This document shows positions 23,189 through 33,886 of a stretch of DNA of 47,000 nucleotides, one piece after another. The notes below the pieces were generated by a model. It ran no database searches and was not told the origin of the DNA. It worked only from the letters and a program-made list of their open reading frames with translations. The position numbers and the translations under genes were made by a program. This DNA is from Symbiodinium natans. Its lineage: Eukaryota; Sar; Dinophyceae; Suessiales; Symbiodiniaceae. The stretch covers positions 1,193,001 to 1,240,000 of the forward strand of contig CAJNDS010002001.1 in assembly GCA_905221605.1 (NCBI GenBank), written 5' to 3'. Position 1 is the stretch's first letter, and the number at the start of each line of letters is the position of its first letter.

Positions 23189-26100
23189 CAAAGCCTGAAA
23201 CCGAAACCCGAAACTTTAGGGTTCGGGGAACTGAACCCGAACAGCATAGACCCCAAAGACGGCAAGACACTCCGGTGCAAGAGCACTCCAAGATGACACT
23301 CCAAGGCCACTCTAACAGCACTCCAGGACAGCTCCAAGACCACTCCAAAAAGCCAGTTGATGAGGAGAATGCGCAAAAATCCGAGGCGAGAGTGACGTTT
23401 GTGTTTTGCAACACCGCGACATGCAAATCCCTGCAGACACGGCCTGAAGCGAACCCAGCCTTTAGGACCTGCCACATGTCAGCAAGTGGAGCGGCCGGCC
23501 CCAGAACCCGAACGGGAACCTCTCGATCAAAAACCGAACCCTTTCCCCCCCCCCCCCCCCCCCCCCCCCCCCTGCGTCAAAGTCGGTGCGTTAACCAGGT
23601 CTCATGAGAAAGCCTGTAGCTGATTGGTTGAACACAAAAGGGCTGACTGACAGTGATTTTTTATCTGCTGACAGTGCAGGGTACAGCACACCATGCGCGG
23701 CGTTCTTCTGACTTAGATTTTTGGGTTGGGTCTACATGCCTGGGAACAGGGCAGTATCTACGTGGTATAGTGCTAGGCTTTAACGCGACACGGAGCTCGG
23801 TTTGTATCGGGCGACGGCCGATCATTTGAAAAAGAGCAGCCGTCTCTGTATGCAACCCCTCTATCATCTTGCGTGAATGCCTGGCGATAGCGTCCAAGCT
23901 AAGGATGCAGCGCTTCTGCAAAAGACCTATGCCAAAGGCTACTGAGTTTCAGGCCGAGCAGCACTTCAGCATGGTGTTGCGGGAGTTTCCAGTGGTGCTG
24001 TGACGGTGCCTCGAGGGAAGTGGGTCGACCCAGCGCAGCAGAGTGTCTCAAGCTGCTCGACTTGGTTCGACGATCCAGCAAGCTTGATTCATTCCCCCAC
24101 TCTCTAGCTCTCTGGCTCTCGCAAACTCTTATCGCTCACTCACTCTTTCACTCGCCCTCTCTCTCTCTCTGTCTGTCTCTCTCTCTGTCTCTCTCTCATC
24201 TCTCTCCCACTCTCTCTCCTTCTCCTTACTCATCACTCCCCTTCTCACTCTCTCTCTCTCTCTCTCTCCCTCACTCAGTCTCACTAGGTGTGGCTAAGTC
24301 CAGTCACTCAGAGACAGTCTCGTCCGGCTTGTTCTCGGCTAACATCATTGACCCAGTCTAGCGCACTCTGTCAAACTAGTTGCTCGCCCGCTCTCTCTCT
24401 CTCTCTCTCCCTCCCTCCCTCCCTCTCTCCCCCTCCTCCTCTCCCTCAGTGTCAACGTCTTTTTCCTTTTTTCTCCCTTGCTGCTTTCTGAGTCTATTGC
24501 TTCAGAGCTCAGGGTCCTGCTGCATAGCTTCTGAGGCATACCTGGATCAAGCAGCAAAAGGGCGACCTTGGAAAAGACGAAAAACTTTTCCTACGCATCT
24601 CTGCAGCAAGGTTGCGCGAGCATGCGCGAGCATGGCCAGTCTCCTCTTGTGGAGTATCTGCTGGAAGTTTCAAGCACGATTTCGCCAGGTACAGCGCTGA
24701 CCCGTTGGGCGAGCACCAGTCCATGTGGGAAAGTGGGCAACTAAGTCTCAGAGAATCGAGAGCCGTGCTGGAGCTGGTACAAGGTGCTTTCTCTGATCTG
24801 TGAGGCGCTGTTCCTGAAGATGGCTTCGACGTGCGCATTTGTCGACCGCTTTGCCGAGGCAGAGATTTCAGAAAGGCATTGCAGTGGTGTGTAATGACAA
24901 AACTGGCTCATGAGGCTTTTTCCAAGCTTGATTCCGATGACAATGGCATGCTGGAGAGAAGTGAGGCAAGCGTCGGCTTGCGTGACTTGCGTGTCGCTGT
25001 GACCGGTACGGAGCTTCTTTGACGTGATCATCTGTTAGGTGTTCAATGCAGCGCAGATGCTCGGAATTCAAAAAGATGCGGCGAAAAAGCTGGTTGACGC
25101 ACTCGACCAAAACCGTGACGGTTCGATCCAGTTTCTGGAATTTTGTGCTGCCTGTCTCCTGGCCTCGACGGACGAGCTCCAGGGCTTGCTGTTGCAGGAG
25201 CCTTGTTTGGGAGTCCTTTTGGCCTTTTGGCCCCTCTTTTGGCCCCTCTTTTGGCCCCTCTTTTTTGGCTTGCCTTCGATGTCGGAGCTCCGCGCTGCCC
25301 TCTGTGCCTGTTGCTGTCCTCCCTTGTGCAGGAGTTTCAGGCGCTTGGCGCTGGGGAGAAAGGCCGATTTGGTCCGAGTTCTGTGAAATTCACTGTGAAA
25401 GCTCAACCGTAGAACAGCGTAAGGTTGCCCGCGTCAAGTGGTGCACATGTTGCTCAAGGCAGGAAGTTGTGTTTGAAAGATGTGCGCAGGTGTATACGTG
25501 TATACAGCACGTCGCAGTAATGCACTGTGTACGTGCTTCGGTCCAGGACCTGCGACCTTTAGTTGCAGACTCCGGCGGTCACTTCCCTGAGGAGGTGAAG
25601 AAGGACAGCATGGTGTGCCTGCAGGTCCATAGGGTCTGTTTTGGCATTTTAATTGTTTGGGCCGTTGCGGATCGGCTTGCCCCGCCCCTATGGCACTCTG
25701 CGCATATCAACATTTGTAATGTGTAGCTGCCGGATCCAGTGTTTCTGACTGGTGCAATCGACGTGCTGTGGTGCTGAGGTCCTGAGGTATGCCTCCCTTC
25801 CCCATGGCCCCCATCCCCTCCCATCACAGGGTAAGACTCTCCCGCAAACCCTCCAAGAACCCCCAGAACATAAACCCAACAACCATGAGGTACCATTACC
25901 GCGTTGGGGTGGGGAGCCGGGGCGGAACTGTCTAATTGCGACTCAGTGTGCGCACAATGGTGATAGGTGGTTGTGGGGATTGGGTTGCGCGCGAGAACGC
26001 ACGGCGCGCGAAAATCTCGTACTTTGGCCTGCAGGAGGGACACGTCAGCTTCAAGGATGATGCTTTTTGGCTTTTGCTTGCAACTTGCAGCCCCTCCCAG

Positions 26101-26227
26101 CCCGCCCCAGCTTTGCATTCTCTGCTCTTCGTCTTATGCTCAGGAGTTCTGTGCCTTTTTCGGGCAGAAGGCCGAGGAGCCTGAAGAGCCACTAGCAGGA
26201 CGGAGGAAAGTGTTTTGGGCGGTGTGA
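20563..26227 (+). CDS. calcium-dependent protein kinase (CDPK-like): Ser/Thr kinase domain plus EF-hands
   Basis: Predicted Ca2+-responsive Ser/Thr kinase. Exons by eye: 20563-20600, 20639-20681, 20769-20873, 20923-20961, 21043-21120, 21282-21344, 21601-21692, 21784-21874, 21926-22041, 24016-24054, 24536-24610, 24872-24965, 25039-25197, 25332-25382, 25547-25624, 26035-26055, 26144-26227. Every join keeps frame. Kinase landmarks in order: 'HPHILRLFEWFENGDQ'; hinge 'CQFCEGGELL'; catalytic loop 'HKDLKVEN' (Asp codon 21082-21084); 'VVVCDFGTAEIC' (DFG at 21321-21329); 'VAGTPATMSPE' (APE variant); 'SDIWSMGCVMFEMF'; 'GRPSAAECLKLHTWIKQQ'. EF-hands follow: canonical loops 'DSDDNGMLERSE' and 'DQNRDGSIQFLE', a degenerate third ('GAGEKGRFGPSS'), and a fourth made by joining 'EGHVSFK' to 'EFCAFFG', whose first loop positions are not acidic. 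Stop TGA ends at 26227. Donors are 8 GT, 6 GC and 2 GA. The glycine-rich loop and the ATP-binding Lys exon were not found, so the 5' end is incomplete. Confidence 0.88.
23158..23187. repeat. 30-base poly-C tract
   Basis: Uninterrupted C run inside a kinase-gene intron, flanked by degenerate 'gaacccgaac' repeats. Poly-Gly (minus) and poly-Pro (plus) frames across it are artefacts. Confidence 0.95.
23545..23572. repeat. 28-base poly-C tract
   Basis: Second C run in the same intron, also preceded by 'ccgaaccc' blocks. The shared flanks suggest the two tracts arose with the surrounding repeat. Confidence 0.95.
24055..24535 (+). other. kinase intron filled with CT microsatellite
   Basis: A GC-AG intron (exon end 'CTCAAGCT|gctcg', next exon after 'cttctgag') made largely of (CT)n and (CCCT)n runs at about 24100-24275 and 24389-24440. 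Removing it restores 'ECLKLHTWIKQQ', which supports the boundaries. Confidence 0.6.
25224..25266. repeat. 13-bp repeat (ttttggcccctc)
   Basis: About three and a half copies of a 12-13 bp pyrimidine-rich unit in the intron between the second and third EF-hand exons. Confidence 0.85.
26035..26055 (+). other. 21-nt microexon of the kinase gene
   Basis: Seven codons 'EGHVSFK' lie between acceptor 'ggcctgcag' and a GA donor 'AAG|GATGAT'. Joined to the last exon (26144, after 'gctcag') they give 'EGHVSFKEFCAFFGQ', the second half of an EF-hand loop plus its exiting helix. The match to the EF-hand pattern across two joins is the reason for the call. Confidence 0.6.
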
Positions 26228-27531
26228 GACAGCGTTCAACACATGAGGTCTGGAGTCTACACTAGAATCACTAGAAACAGCGAGAGAGAAGAGCTCCGTC
26301 TCACCAGGTAAGCAGGTCACCACCACCGCTGCGGAAAAGGAGAGCCTCTGAATGGCAAGCTTAGGCGGCTCAACTGGAACCGCTTTTCTCTTCCGAAGGA
26401 GGCAAAAGACGTGGCCGGGCCAAGCTCCAGACCGTCCTCCAAGGCCTGGCAACTCCACGGGAGCTCCCCCTGTCGTCACAAGCAGTCTGGAAACCATAGC
26501 TATAAAAGACTTTTTGAAGATTAATTTCGAGGCCAGGGCGCACTCTGCCGATGCGGGTGAGGCAAGTTCTCAATCGCCCTCGAATCACATACAAGTTTTT
26601 ACAAGTCGTACAGTTGTACCGACGTTCTGAGCGTGTCCACTGCTCCGTCATCCCTAGAACTCTCTCAGATGGCGTCATCCCGAAGACGGCGCGCCAGCCC
26701 TGAAAAGGCCCTGCTCTTAGCCCGGTTCACAAGTTCACACATGCCGTCTTTGCTACTGAAAACCCTGTGTGAGAGCCTCTCACTCCCAAGCTGAGGACAG
26801 CGTTACACCCTCCCCTACTTCACAGAGTGCTGCTGCATCATTGCTGCCAGCGGTTTCTTGCCTGCATCGCCGTGGCAATCCACGGAGGTGTCTAGCGTCT
26901 AGCAGTGTAGCAGTCGAGTGGTGTCGCTGGAACCATGCGAGACGTGTATTTGGGACAGGACGAATCACGACATTTCAGATGTGTTTTATACATCTCGATC
27001 TGATATGACACATCACTCAAGCTTCTTAAGCTGCTTGAGGGAGCTTCGTCTCCTCTTAGTACCATGGACGAAGTGAGTCCAGCAGTCTGCCAGCAGTGTC
27101 TGGCTGGGATACGTGAGAGGAAGCTCGCATGAAGCCCCAAGAATGTCCGCGAGCCAAGCTCCGTTGCAAGAGCCGCTACAATCCGCTACAAGCTCTGCAT
27201 GCTTAGTTCTAAGGACTCGGCAGAGCCTGCTCGGCGTCAAGTGTCGAAGCCGAAGGCCATACGCCTAGTTGCCGACTTTGTCCCCACAAGCTTCCATCGT
27301 GGATTCCTTGCCGACACAAGCACAGCGCACATATTCTAAATGGAGGCTCAGGCTGAGACTCCTAGGCTTCTCTTGGTCGCCACTCGCGTGCGCAGATCGT
27401 TGAGATACAAGACTCTCAAGACTCTTGGAAGACCCTGAAGAGTAGGAATCCGATGAACTCCACCCGGAGGATAGCTTCTGCAGTTCCAAGCGGGGCCTTG
27501 AGTGTTAGCTTGAGCTTGGAGCCAAGTCAGG

Positions 27532-27602
27532 TGTAGAATATGTCAGAATATGTCAGAATATGTCAGAATATGTCAGAGTATGTCAGAATATGACAGAATA
27601 CG
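27532..27602. repeat. 10-bp tandem repeat, 7 copies
   Basis: Unit tgtcagaata in seven near-perfect copies, with single-base variants in the last ones. Confidence 0.95.
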
Positions 27603-28222
27603 ATGTTGTGTTCACCACCTATGCAGGCCGGCCTCCTTGCCACGTCGATGGAAGGTCATGAGGCCCATGGCAGATTGTGCACAAGAATGTCTGAAGATCT
27701 CGTGCCGGTTGAGCTCTTGCTGATAGCTTCGCACAGCTACGAGAGGTGAAAAGCTTGTGACTTGATACGAAGCTGCTCAAGCTGCGAGGCAAATCGCAGG
27801 GAAAATGCTTGTGGACCAGAGCCACCAAAAGCCGATCCTTGGCAGCCGATAGCTGACGATAACGACTCCTGAGTAGACTTACGCGGTCAAGTGACCGACT
27901 TCACTGGACCTCATTCATCCTCGTCGCTTGCATATGTGCTGCACATCTGGTGCACATCTGGTCCAGGTCGTACCGACGAAGATGACGGCCACGACGGGCA
28001 GCTTCGATCCCAAGTCATCAGAGGTGATGTGGGGACGCATGTTCACGGACGATCGCGCATGTTAGGCTGTCTTTGTGCATGTGTTCAGCCTTCGGGTCAC
28101 TTGTGGCTGTCAAGATTGACGATTTATATGGATTTAGGATCGATATCTCTTCACGTAGTGGCTGAATACCATTGTTTGCGTTTGGTGCAACATGAGCGTT
28201 CAATGCACCAGAAGCATGCAAG

Positions 28223-28281
28223 AATGGCCTTTTCTACAAACAGCCCATCCAGACTGGCCTTTCTACAAACCGCCCATCCAA
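28223..28281. repeat. ~30-bp imperfect duplication
   Basis: 'tggccttttctacaaacagc' and a slightly shorter copy 'tggcctttctacaaaccgcc' follow each other directly, each ending in 'ccatcca'. It is a local duplication with 2-3 differences. Confidence 0.85.
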
Positions 28282-28789
28282 ATGGTGCACGCTCCCAATC
28301 CTGATTGGAAGTATTGATCCTTCATTCACACAAAAGAAAGGCATCATTACATCATCTGTTTCTGACTTTTCACGGGGCTGCTTCTTCTTTGGTTCATTTT
28401 TGGTAAGATTGTCCTCCCGATACTTCTGCTCTAGACAAACATGTCTGTCGAGGAGGCACGCTTATTCTGGAGAAGAAGCCGCATTTGAAAGGTCCATCTT
28501 TCTGCTCAAATCATTTTTTTTTGAGAAAGAGCGTGAGCTGAACAAGTTCAATCACAGAAAACAATGCCTTCAACATTTCTTGTGGAATACTTACGGCTGC
28601 CGACGCCGCCCCGGCGAGGAATAGGAGCGGTGAACGCTGAAAAAGAAGGGTGGGGTCAGCCGCCAAGGCGTAGGGGGCTACGGTCGGGGTTGGGGGCTGG
28701 GAGCCTCTAGAAAAGACCGCGTTGGCTCCCCAGTCAGGATCGGCGGAGTCCGAGTCTTCCCTATCCCGTTTTTGTCTTCTTTGTGTTCT

Positions 28790-30222
28790 GCAGCGGCATT
28801 TTGCTTCTCCCGACTGGGCTCCGACTGTGCTTGGCAACCTTGAAATGTTGGAACCATCCGCGTTCTCGAACAGCGGAGAGCGGAGACCTGCAGGTTGACA
28901 GCCCTACGGAACTGGAGTCGAGCTGCCCAAAGAAGATTCCGGCGCCATGGCGTGGTGATGGTTCGGCGAAGCTATGACCGCTCTGATTTCAGTTGATTTC
29001 AGTCATTTTCAGTGCCTGGCCGGCTGTCTTTGCGATTCCAAGAATAAAAGTCCAGAGCGGATGAGAGCGAAGGCCAGCCCGAGTCGACGTCCATCACAGC
29101 GGACGCGAAGCAACGAGAGACCACAAGCGGAGAAGCTCACAGGGCCCATCGACTCTGAGGCTTCCAGAATGATGCATGAACAGCATGTTTGGGAAGCAAC
29201 CAGTATCACTTATCAGCTTGGCTCTTGTTGCCCTTCTGTGACGGAAAGGTGTTGTCACGGAGGAGCAGCCCTGCAAGCTCGAAGCAAGGCAGCGGCAACG
29301 AAGCCTCTCCGCAGGTCCCACAAACAGCTTTAGGGCCTGTGAAGCTCAAGCGCTATGTGGAATGTTTGACCATGTCCCAGGCCACTCCGAGGACCAGCAG
29401 AGCAAGCCAAAAGCAGAGTCTGCAAAGAGCAGCGAATGCGCAGCAAGTTGCTCGATGGCATTACTGGATCGCTGGGTGTGAACTTGCACAGTGTTCTGTG
29501 CACTGCACCATAGTCAGGCCCCTTCTCGGAGGAGCAGTGGCGCACATGAGCTCACAAATGATGGACCTGTGATTCAGGAGCCCTTTGTTTTTGAAGCATT
29601 GGTAGTCCTCAGTTCCACTCCAGCTGAAGCCCCCTGCAAGCAGACCACTCCTTCCATCGCCAGCGAGCCGCATGTATTCGTCTTGAAAGACGAGGCTCGG
29701 GATCCACGAATCCACTGCAACAATCAGTTTTTCGGAGTCAGTCGCGGCGTAGTGACTGCCTAAGTCTGCGGAGGCTGCCCCAAGTGGCGGAAACCAGGTG
29801 GCCACAGCCTTGGAATGTCAATGTTAAGCGGTGAAGCATAACCTATATGAAATAATGCGAAGTACTGCTAAATAACGTGAAAGAGTGTGAAACAATATGA
29901 AACATCCGAGCATCTCTCTGAGCAGGATCTGAAGCCAACGGCGTTGATGCCTCCTGGGCGACAGGAGCAATTCAGCATTTGGCCTGCGGCAGAACTGCAT
30001 TCGCGTGTGCATTGCGCATTCTTCAGCAGGAGACATGTAGTACTCAGAGCACTCTGGCTGGAGCGCTGGACGTTGAGACTCCAGCAACATCACAGGAAGA
30101 GGCGCGCCGTCACGCGTCAGCTTGTCGACGGCGATTCACCAATGCTGTGCCACTCACTGTGAAGATTGTGAAGGTCTTGCCACCCAGCATTGACACGTCC
30201 GCGAGCCAGGCCCAAGCTTAAG
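28790..30222 (+). CDS. candidate multi-exon gene, unrecognised
   Basis: Open + blocks that look coding: ~28795-28900 ('HFASPDWAPTVLGNLEMLE'); ~28900-28977 ('DSPTELESSCPKKIPAPWRG'); ~29040-29180 ('SPERMRAKASPSRRPSQRTR'); ~29340-29490 ('LKRYVECLTMSQATPRTSRA'); ~29560-29760 ('DGPVIQEPFVFEALVVLSS' and 'SEPHVFVLKDEARDPRIH'); ~30060-30222 ('LDVETPATSQEEARRHASA', 'FTNAVPLTVKIVKVLPPS', then TAA). The last two are the most convincing. I recognise no domain, the joins are unresolved, and the pieces may not all be one gene. Confidence 0.35.
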
Positions 30223-31780
30223 ATATCTTGAGATCATCATTGGTGGCAAACTTGGCGCTCTCTTGGTGCTCTTGGCGCTTTTGGCGCTCTTGGCACATTT
30301 CCAGCCCTTGGAAGAACAGGTTGACAACGTTGATAATCTGCCTGTCATTGTCGCGCAGAATGCGCGCAAGGACCCGGCTTGTCTTTGCTCACTCCTTCAA
30401 GTAACCATGGCTAGCTAGGCATGCTCGTGCTACAAACGATTGCTTAGCCTGGATGGCTTGCAACCGTTGTGGATGCAAAACTTGTCTTAAAAAACTCCCA
30501 GAAATACCAGAGCAAGCCTATGCTCCCATCCTAAGCGGTCAGTTTGTGTTGAGAAATATTCTGACGTTCCGGCATCTCACTGCTGCCTGAGGACTCTCTT
30601 GCTGCCTTCAACTTTGCTACTCCTGCAAAGGCAGTCAGTCGGGTTATGGTAAGTCTATAAGGCTTCCAGCGTAAGCCTGAAACAGGCTTACCCCCTCATT
30701 TGAATCCAGTCTTCCTGTTTGGCAGCCAGTACCAAACCCTAGTGATTTCGTAAGTGTTGTTTGACAGGAAAGCTGCACCGCCAAAGGCAGTGCCAGCCAA
30801 ATTTTAAAGAGCGAGGCGTTTTTCAAACCCAAGTCGTTTAACTCTTGGCTCCTACCCGGAATGGCCATCTTAGCCGGGGCTGATGCTAAACTCAGTCTGA
30901 TGAAACCAAGCTGGTCTTAACAGTGAAAAATCCTGCCTGCTTGTGCAGAGTTGACAATCTGTGCTGTACTTTGATCACAGGGCCCGAGCATTGATGCACT
31001 GCCTTAACTAGTGGCATCGCTTGACATGTGCACTTCGTTGTCATTTTCTTAGAGGGATGCACCTTTTGGTGGTGCACAGCATCAGTATGGTTTGACAGGA
31101 GGCTTCCAATCGTGCTGCTGAGACTCGCTTCAGCAGCTACTTCAGAGTCTTCTTCTGCAACAACACGAGTGACTCACGAGTGTTACTCGGACCTTCCTTA
31201 GTCGAGCTACCTGATGAGCACCGCGTATTATGGTCGTGCGGTCCCGCTGGCTTTGCGGCGCTTCGTCACATGGCAAGAAAAAAGGGAGAGGTTTTGGCCT
31301 GTCACTAGTGCCACTAGTAAGTAGTTTCATTGCAATCGAAATATAGAGGCATACGGGGCATGTCAATGCCGTCCATCTGCGTGTGCCAGCCCAGGGGTGG
31401 GGGCGGGGTGATTGAGAAGGGGTGGTACACAGCGATGTGCATCATGTCAGCAGAACTTTCAATGCACCCCATGCCGGGCGCTCGAATTGAGTGGACCCCG
31501 ACCCCTAGCCGCCCTAGCCCCTCGAAGGACAGAAGGAAAGAAGGAAAGAAGGAAAGAGAGACGCAGACACGTCCGCTGACCATTTTCGCGAATCCCCTGA
31601 GGAGCAGGAGAGAGTCATGTAGACAACAAACAGACAAGGAGACAGGATGAGGAAGACACCATCATGTTATTGTTTGCTGGTAGAGTGCCGTGTATCAGCC
31701 GGATTGAAGTGGGGGTTGTTTGCACAAGGGCAGGTGCGATTCTAGAGTCTAGAGTCTTCTCACCTTGGCAAGCTTTACGG
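30223..31780. other. no gene seen
   Basis: Only short frames without motifs. It includes a 9-12 bp 'cttggcgct' repeat at 30250-30295 and a 'gaaggaaa' purine repeat at about 31530-31558. Confidence 0.4.
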
Positions 31781-31784
31781 TTTA

Positions 31785-32350
31785 GAGCAGTTTAGGGTTC
31801 GCCACTTTTCGGCTACCCAAAAGCTTTAAGGATTTGGGTTCGCCAATGTTCGCCATTTTTTGGGTCACCCAAGATTTCCATTTAGGGTTTGGGGCTTGCC
31901 GCCCAACATGTCCTTTGAGGGTTTAGGGTTTGTACCCAGACGTTTAAAGCTTAGGGTTTGCCACCTAACACTTATTTTCAGGGTTAAGGATTCGCCGCCT
32001 TGTTTGCCAGCCAGCATTTCAGGTTATGGTTTGCCACCCAGCATCTCCGTCCAGGGTTTAGGGCCGCGTTCAGACCTCTCAAGTTTTAGGTCTCCCCTTG
32101 TGGGGTGCAGGGTTTGTCACCCAAAACCCAACATCTCCTTTCAGGGCTTCGGGTTTGCCACTCTGTTTGCCACCCAACATCTTGGGGTTTTCAGATTTGC
32201 CACCCCTTTAGACCCCGTAAAGGGCTTTACATGTCCTTGTTGGCTGTGGTGTTTGACACCCCAACATCTGCTCCTAGGGATTCACCATCTCCTTCTAGGG
32301 TTTTGGGGTTTGCGTCACAAAGGGCCACGTGCTTCTTGCCGGTCTGATTT
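31785..32350. repeat. degenerate TTTAGGG-seeded satellite
   Basis: About a dozen degenerate copies of a unit built from 'tttagggtttgccaccc' followed by 'aacatctcc', at irregular 30-60 bp spacing. Each unit carries a telomere-like tttaggg/agggttt core. A 210-codon + frame runs through the array (31860-32492), but its repeating Cys/Leu/Pro pattern follows the DNA repeat, so I do not call it a gene. Confidence 0.7.
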
Positions 32351-32589
32351 TCGGGCTTCGGAAGCAACGTCTTTCAAGGCCAAGTTGCCTTGTTGGCTTC
32401 ATGGACCTCTCGGTCGTCGAACTCAGGCATGTTGCCCATCTTCTGTGTGTAACTCGGCCTTGAGGTTCTCTTTCATAACGTGCAGGTCCTGACTCTGCCC
32501 GATGACCTTCCGACAGGCTGGAAGACAGCCGATGCGGTTTGAGCGGAATGAAGATGCAGCTCTCTGCTTAGGTGTGCACGTAGTCATGC

Positions 32590-33430
32590 TTATGACCAGA
32601 CGGAAGCACATCGAGCATGCGGACTCTTGGTTAGGCCTATGACGTTGGCTTGATTTCGAGTTAGGAAAGTTAGGTTAGAATGTGCAATGGCGCCAGGGGT
32701 ACGCACGGCATGGGAGCGATTGCTCATGGAGCGGAGCCTTGCGTTGAAGGCCTCAGAATGAAGCTGCTCGCTGCTCTTTGAAGTCTTGCTTTCGAAGCAA
32801 TAAGGGACGGCATGTTGTTGCAGGGCGAGATGCAGATGTACATTTGTTGCCTGCTGCCATGGACGCATGGCCGGAAATAAAAGTTTATGGGCATGGCTCT
32901 TGCGCATGTCGTCCCAGGTTCTGGCCTTTGCGATGGATGTGGCGGTACCGCATTCGACCATACCTGAGAATCGGTTAGGCATTTGCACGGCTGTCTGTAC
33001 CTTGTTGGTCGGTCTCAGGACATTGGGCTGGCTTGCTGGAAGAGGAACATACGCAGGCTAACAGCATCGACTTGTGTCACCGCCCAGAGAGCACAGCAAT
33101 TTCCGGCGGAGGTCCACATTCTGTCGACAGCCTCTTGGTCCAGCGACTTTTTCCAACGGATGCGGGGGCCTGTGGACGTCTCCGGCGGTCACCTCTCTAG
33201 CGAAGTCGTGGAACACAAAAAGCATGGCTGAAGGCAGATACACGATGATGGACGAGCCTATTCGATGGTGGCCGCAGCCTCGATTTGCCCCAAAACATAC
33301 CTGCCGACAGGCAGGCACTTGACATGTAAGGTCCGACACGATGGCGAGATTCTCTGGGACCGTGCCTGAGGCGCTGCCGGTAGAACGTTGATCGGGGATG
33401 GACAGAACCGAGGCTGGCCATGACAAGTTC
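32590..33430 (-). CDS. weak open frames upstream of the helicase
   Basis: Two minus-strand frames (32988-32590, 132 codons from an ATG; 33426-33058, 122 codons) are long for this window but show no motif. On the + strand 33110-33231 also reads plausibly ('VDVSGGHLSSEVVEHKKHG'). I cannot decide the strand. All may be chance or untranslated sequence. Confidence 0.15.
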
Positions 33431-33886
33431 CAGCACCTTCAAGAGCGCGCGCGAAGCTGAGTCGGTCTTTTCGGTCTTGCTCCATCGCTCGCCCTTTCTC
33501 TCTCGGTCTGGTTTGCGACATCGCCTGAAATCGAGGAGATGGTGCGTGTGGTCAACAAGGAATGTCAGCCGGGAGCTTGGTGCCAGCTTGTGGGTCGGCT
33601 TACCTTCCTCATCCTTCCTCCCACACCTGCTCATGTGTTCCAGGTGGAGAACTGATGAAGCCCAGAAGTTACTTGCGGGTGGCAGTGTTGAAGTACTCGA
33701 CTCTCCGAAAGGTGATTCAGCCCTGCCAGAGCAAAAGGGTGCATCACATGCGACCGGGCAAGATTACGTGCCTGTCTGCCAGGCGTTTTGCGATCTTTGA
33801 CACTTTGCAAACCTGGGAAGCTCTGAGGTGCCCGATGTGCCCGAGTGGTGGAAGATAGCTTTGCACGTAACTCCCCTGCTGCCCCA

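Larger units (their letters stand above)
22042..24015 (+). other. large kinase intron with two poly-C tracts
   Basis: A presumed GT-AG intron ('AAG|GTAGGT' to 'CGAG|G') of 1974 nt inside the kinase domain. It holds two poly-C runs (23158-23187 and 23545-23572) set in a degenerate 'aacccgaac' repeat from about 22970 to 23560. An open frame at 22328-22813 inside it lacks recognisable motifs. Both flanking exons join in phase, so I place no coding exon here. Confidence 0.55.
26228..28700. other. no recognised gene; weak minus-strand candidates
   Basis: Downstream of the kinase stop I see no family motif. On the minus strand, 27890-27619 reads as a helical then Ser-rich segment ('VSLLRSRYRQLSAAKDRLL'). 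27489-27265 reads Ser-rich ('SSSDSYSSGSSKSLESLV'). These could be exons of a minus-strand gene, but they are the only candidates against an otherwise + strand array, so confidence is low. Confidence 0.25.

Noticed and set aside
22881-23477. 198-codon minus frame with a poly-Gly run inside the kinase intron
   Set aside because: It is open because of the C-tract and the 'aacccgaac' repeat. The flanking kinase exons join in frame without it.
27532-27602. CRISPR-like array
   Set aside because: The repeats are head-to-tail without spacers, and the context is eukaryotic.
31860-32492. 210-codon + frame rich in Cys, Leu and Pro
   Set aside because: It runs straight through the degenerate TTTAGGG-like satellite, and its protein pattern mirrors the DNA repeat. 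No motif or splice context.
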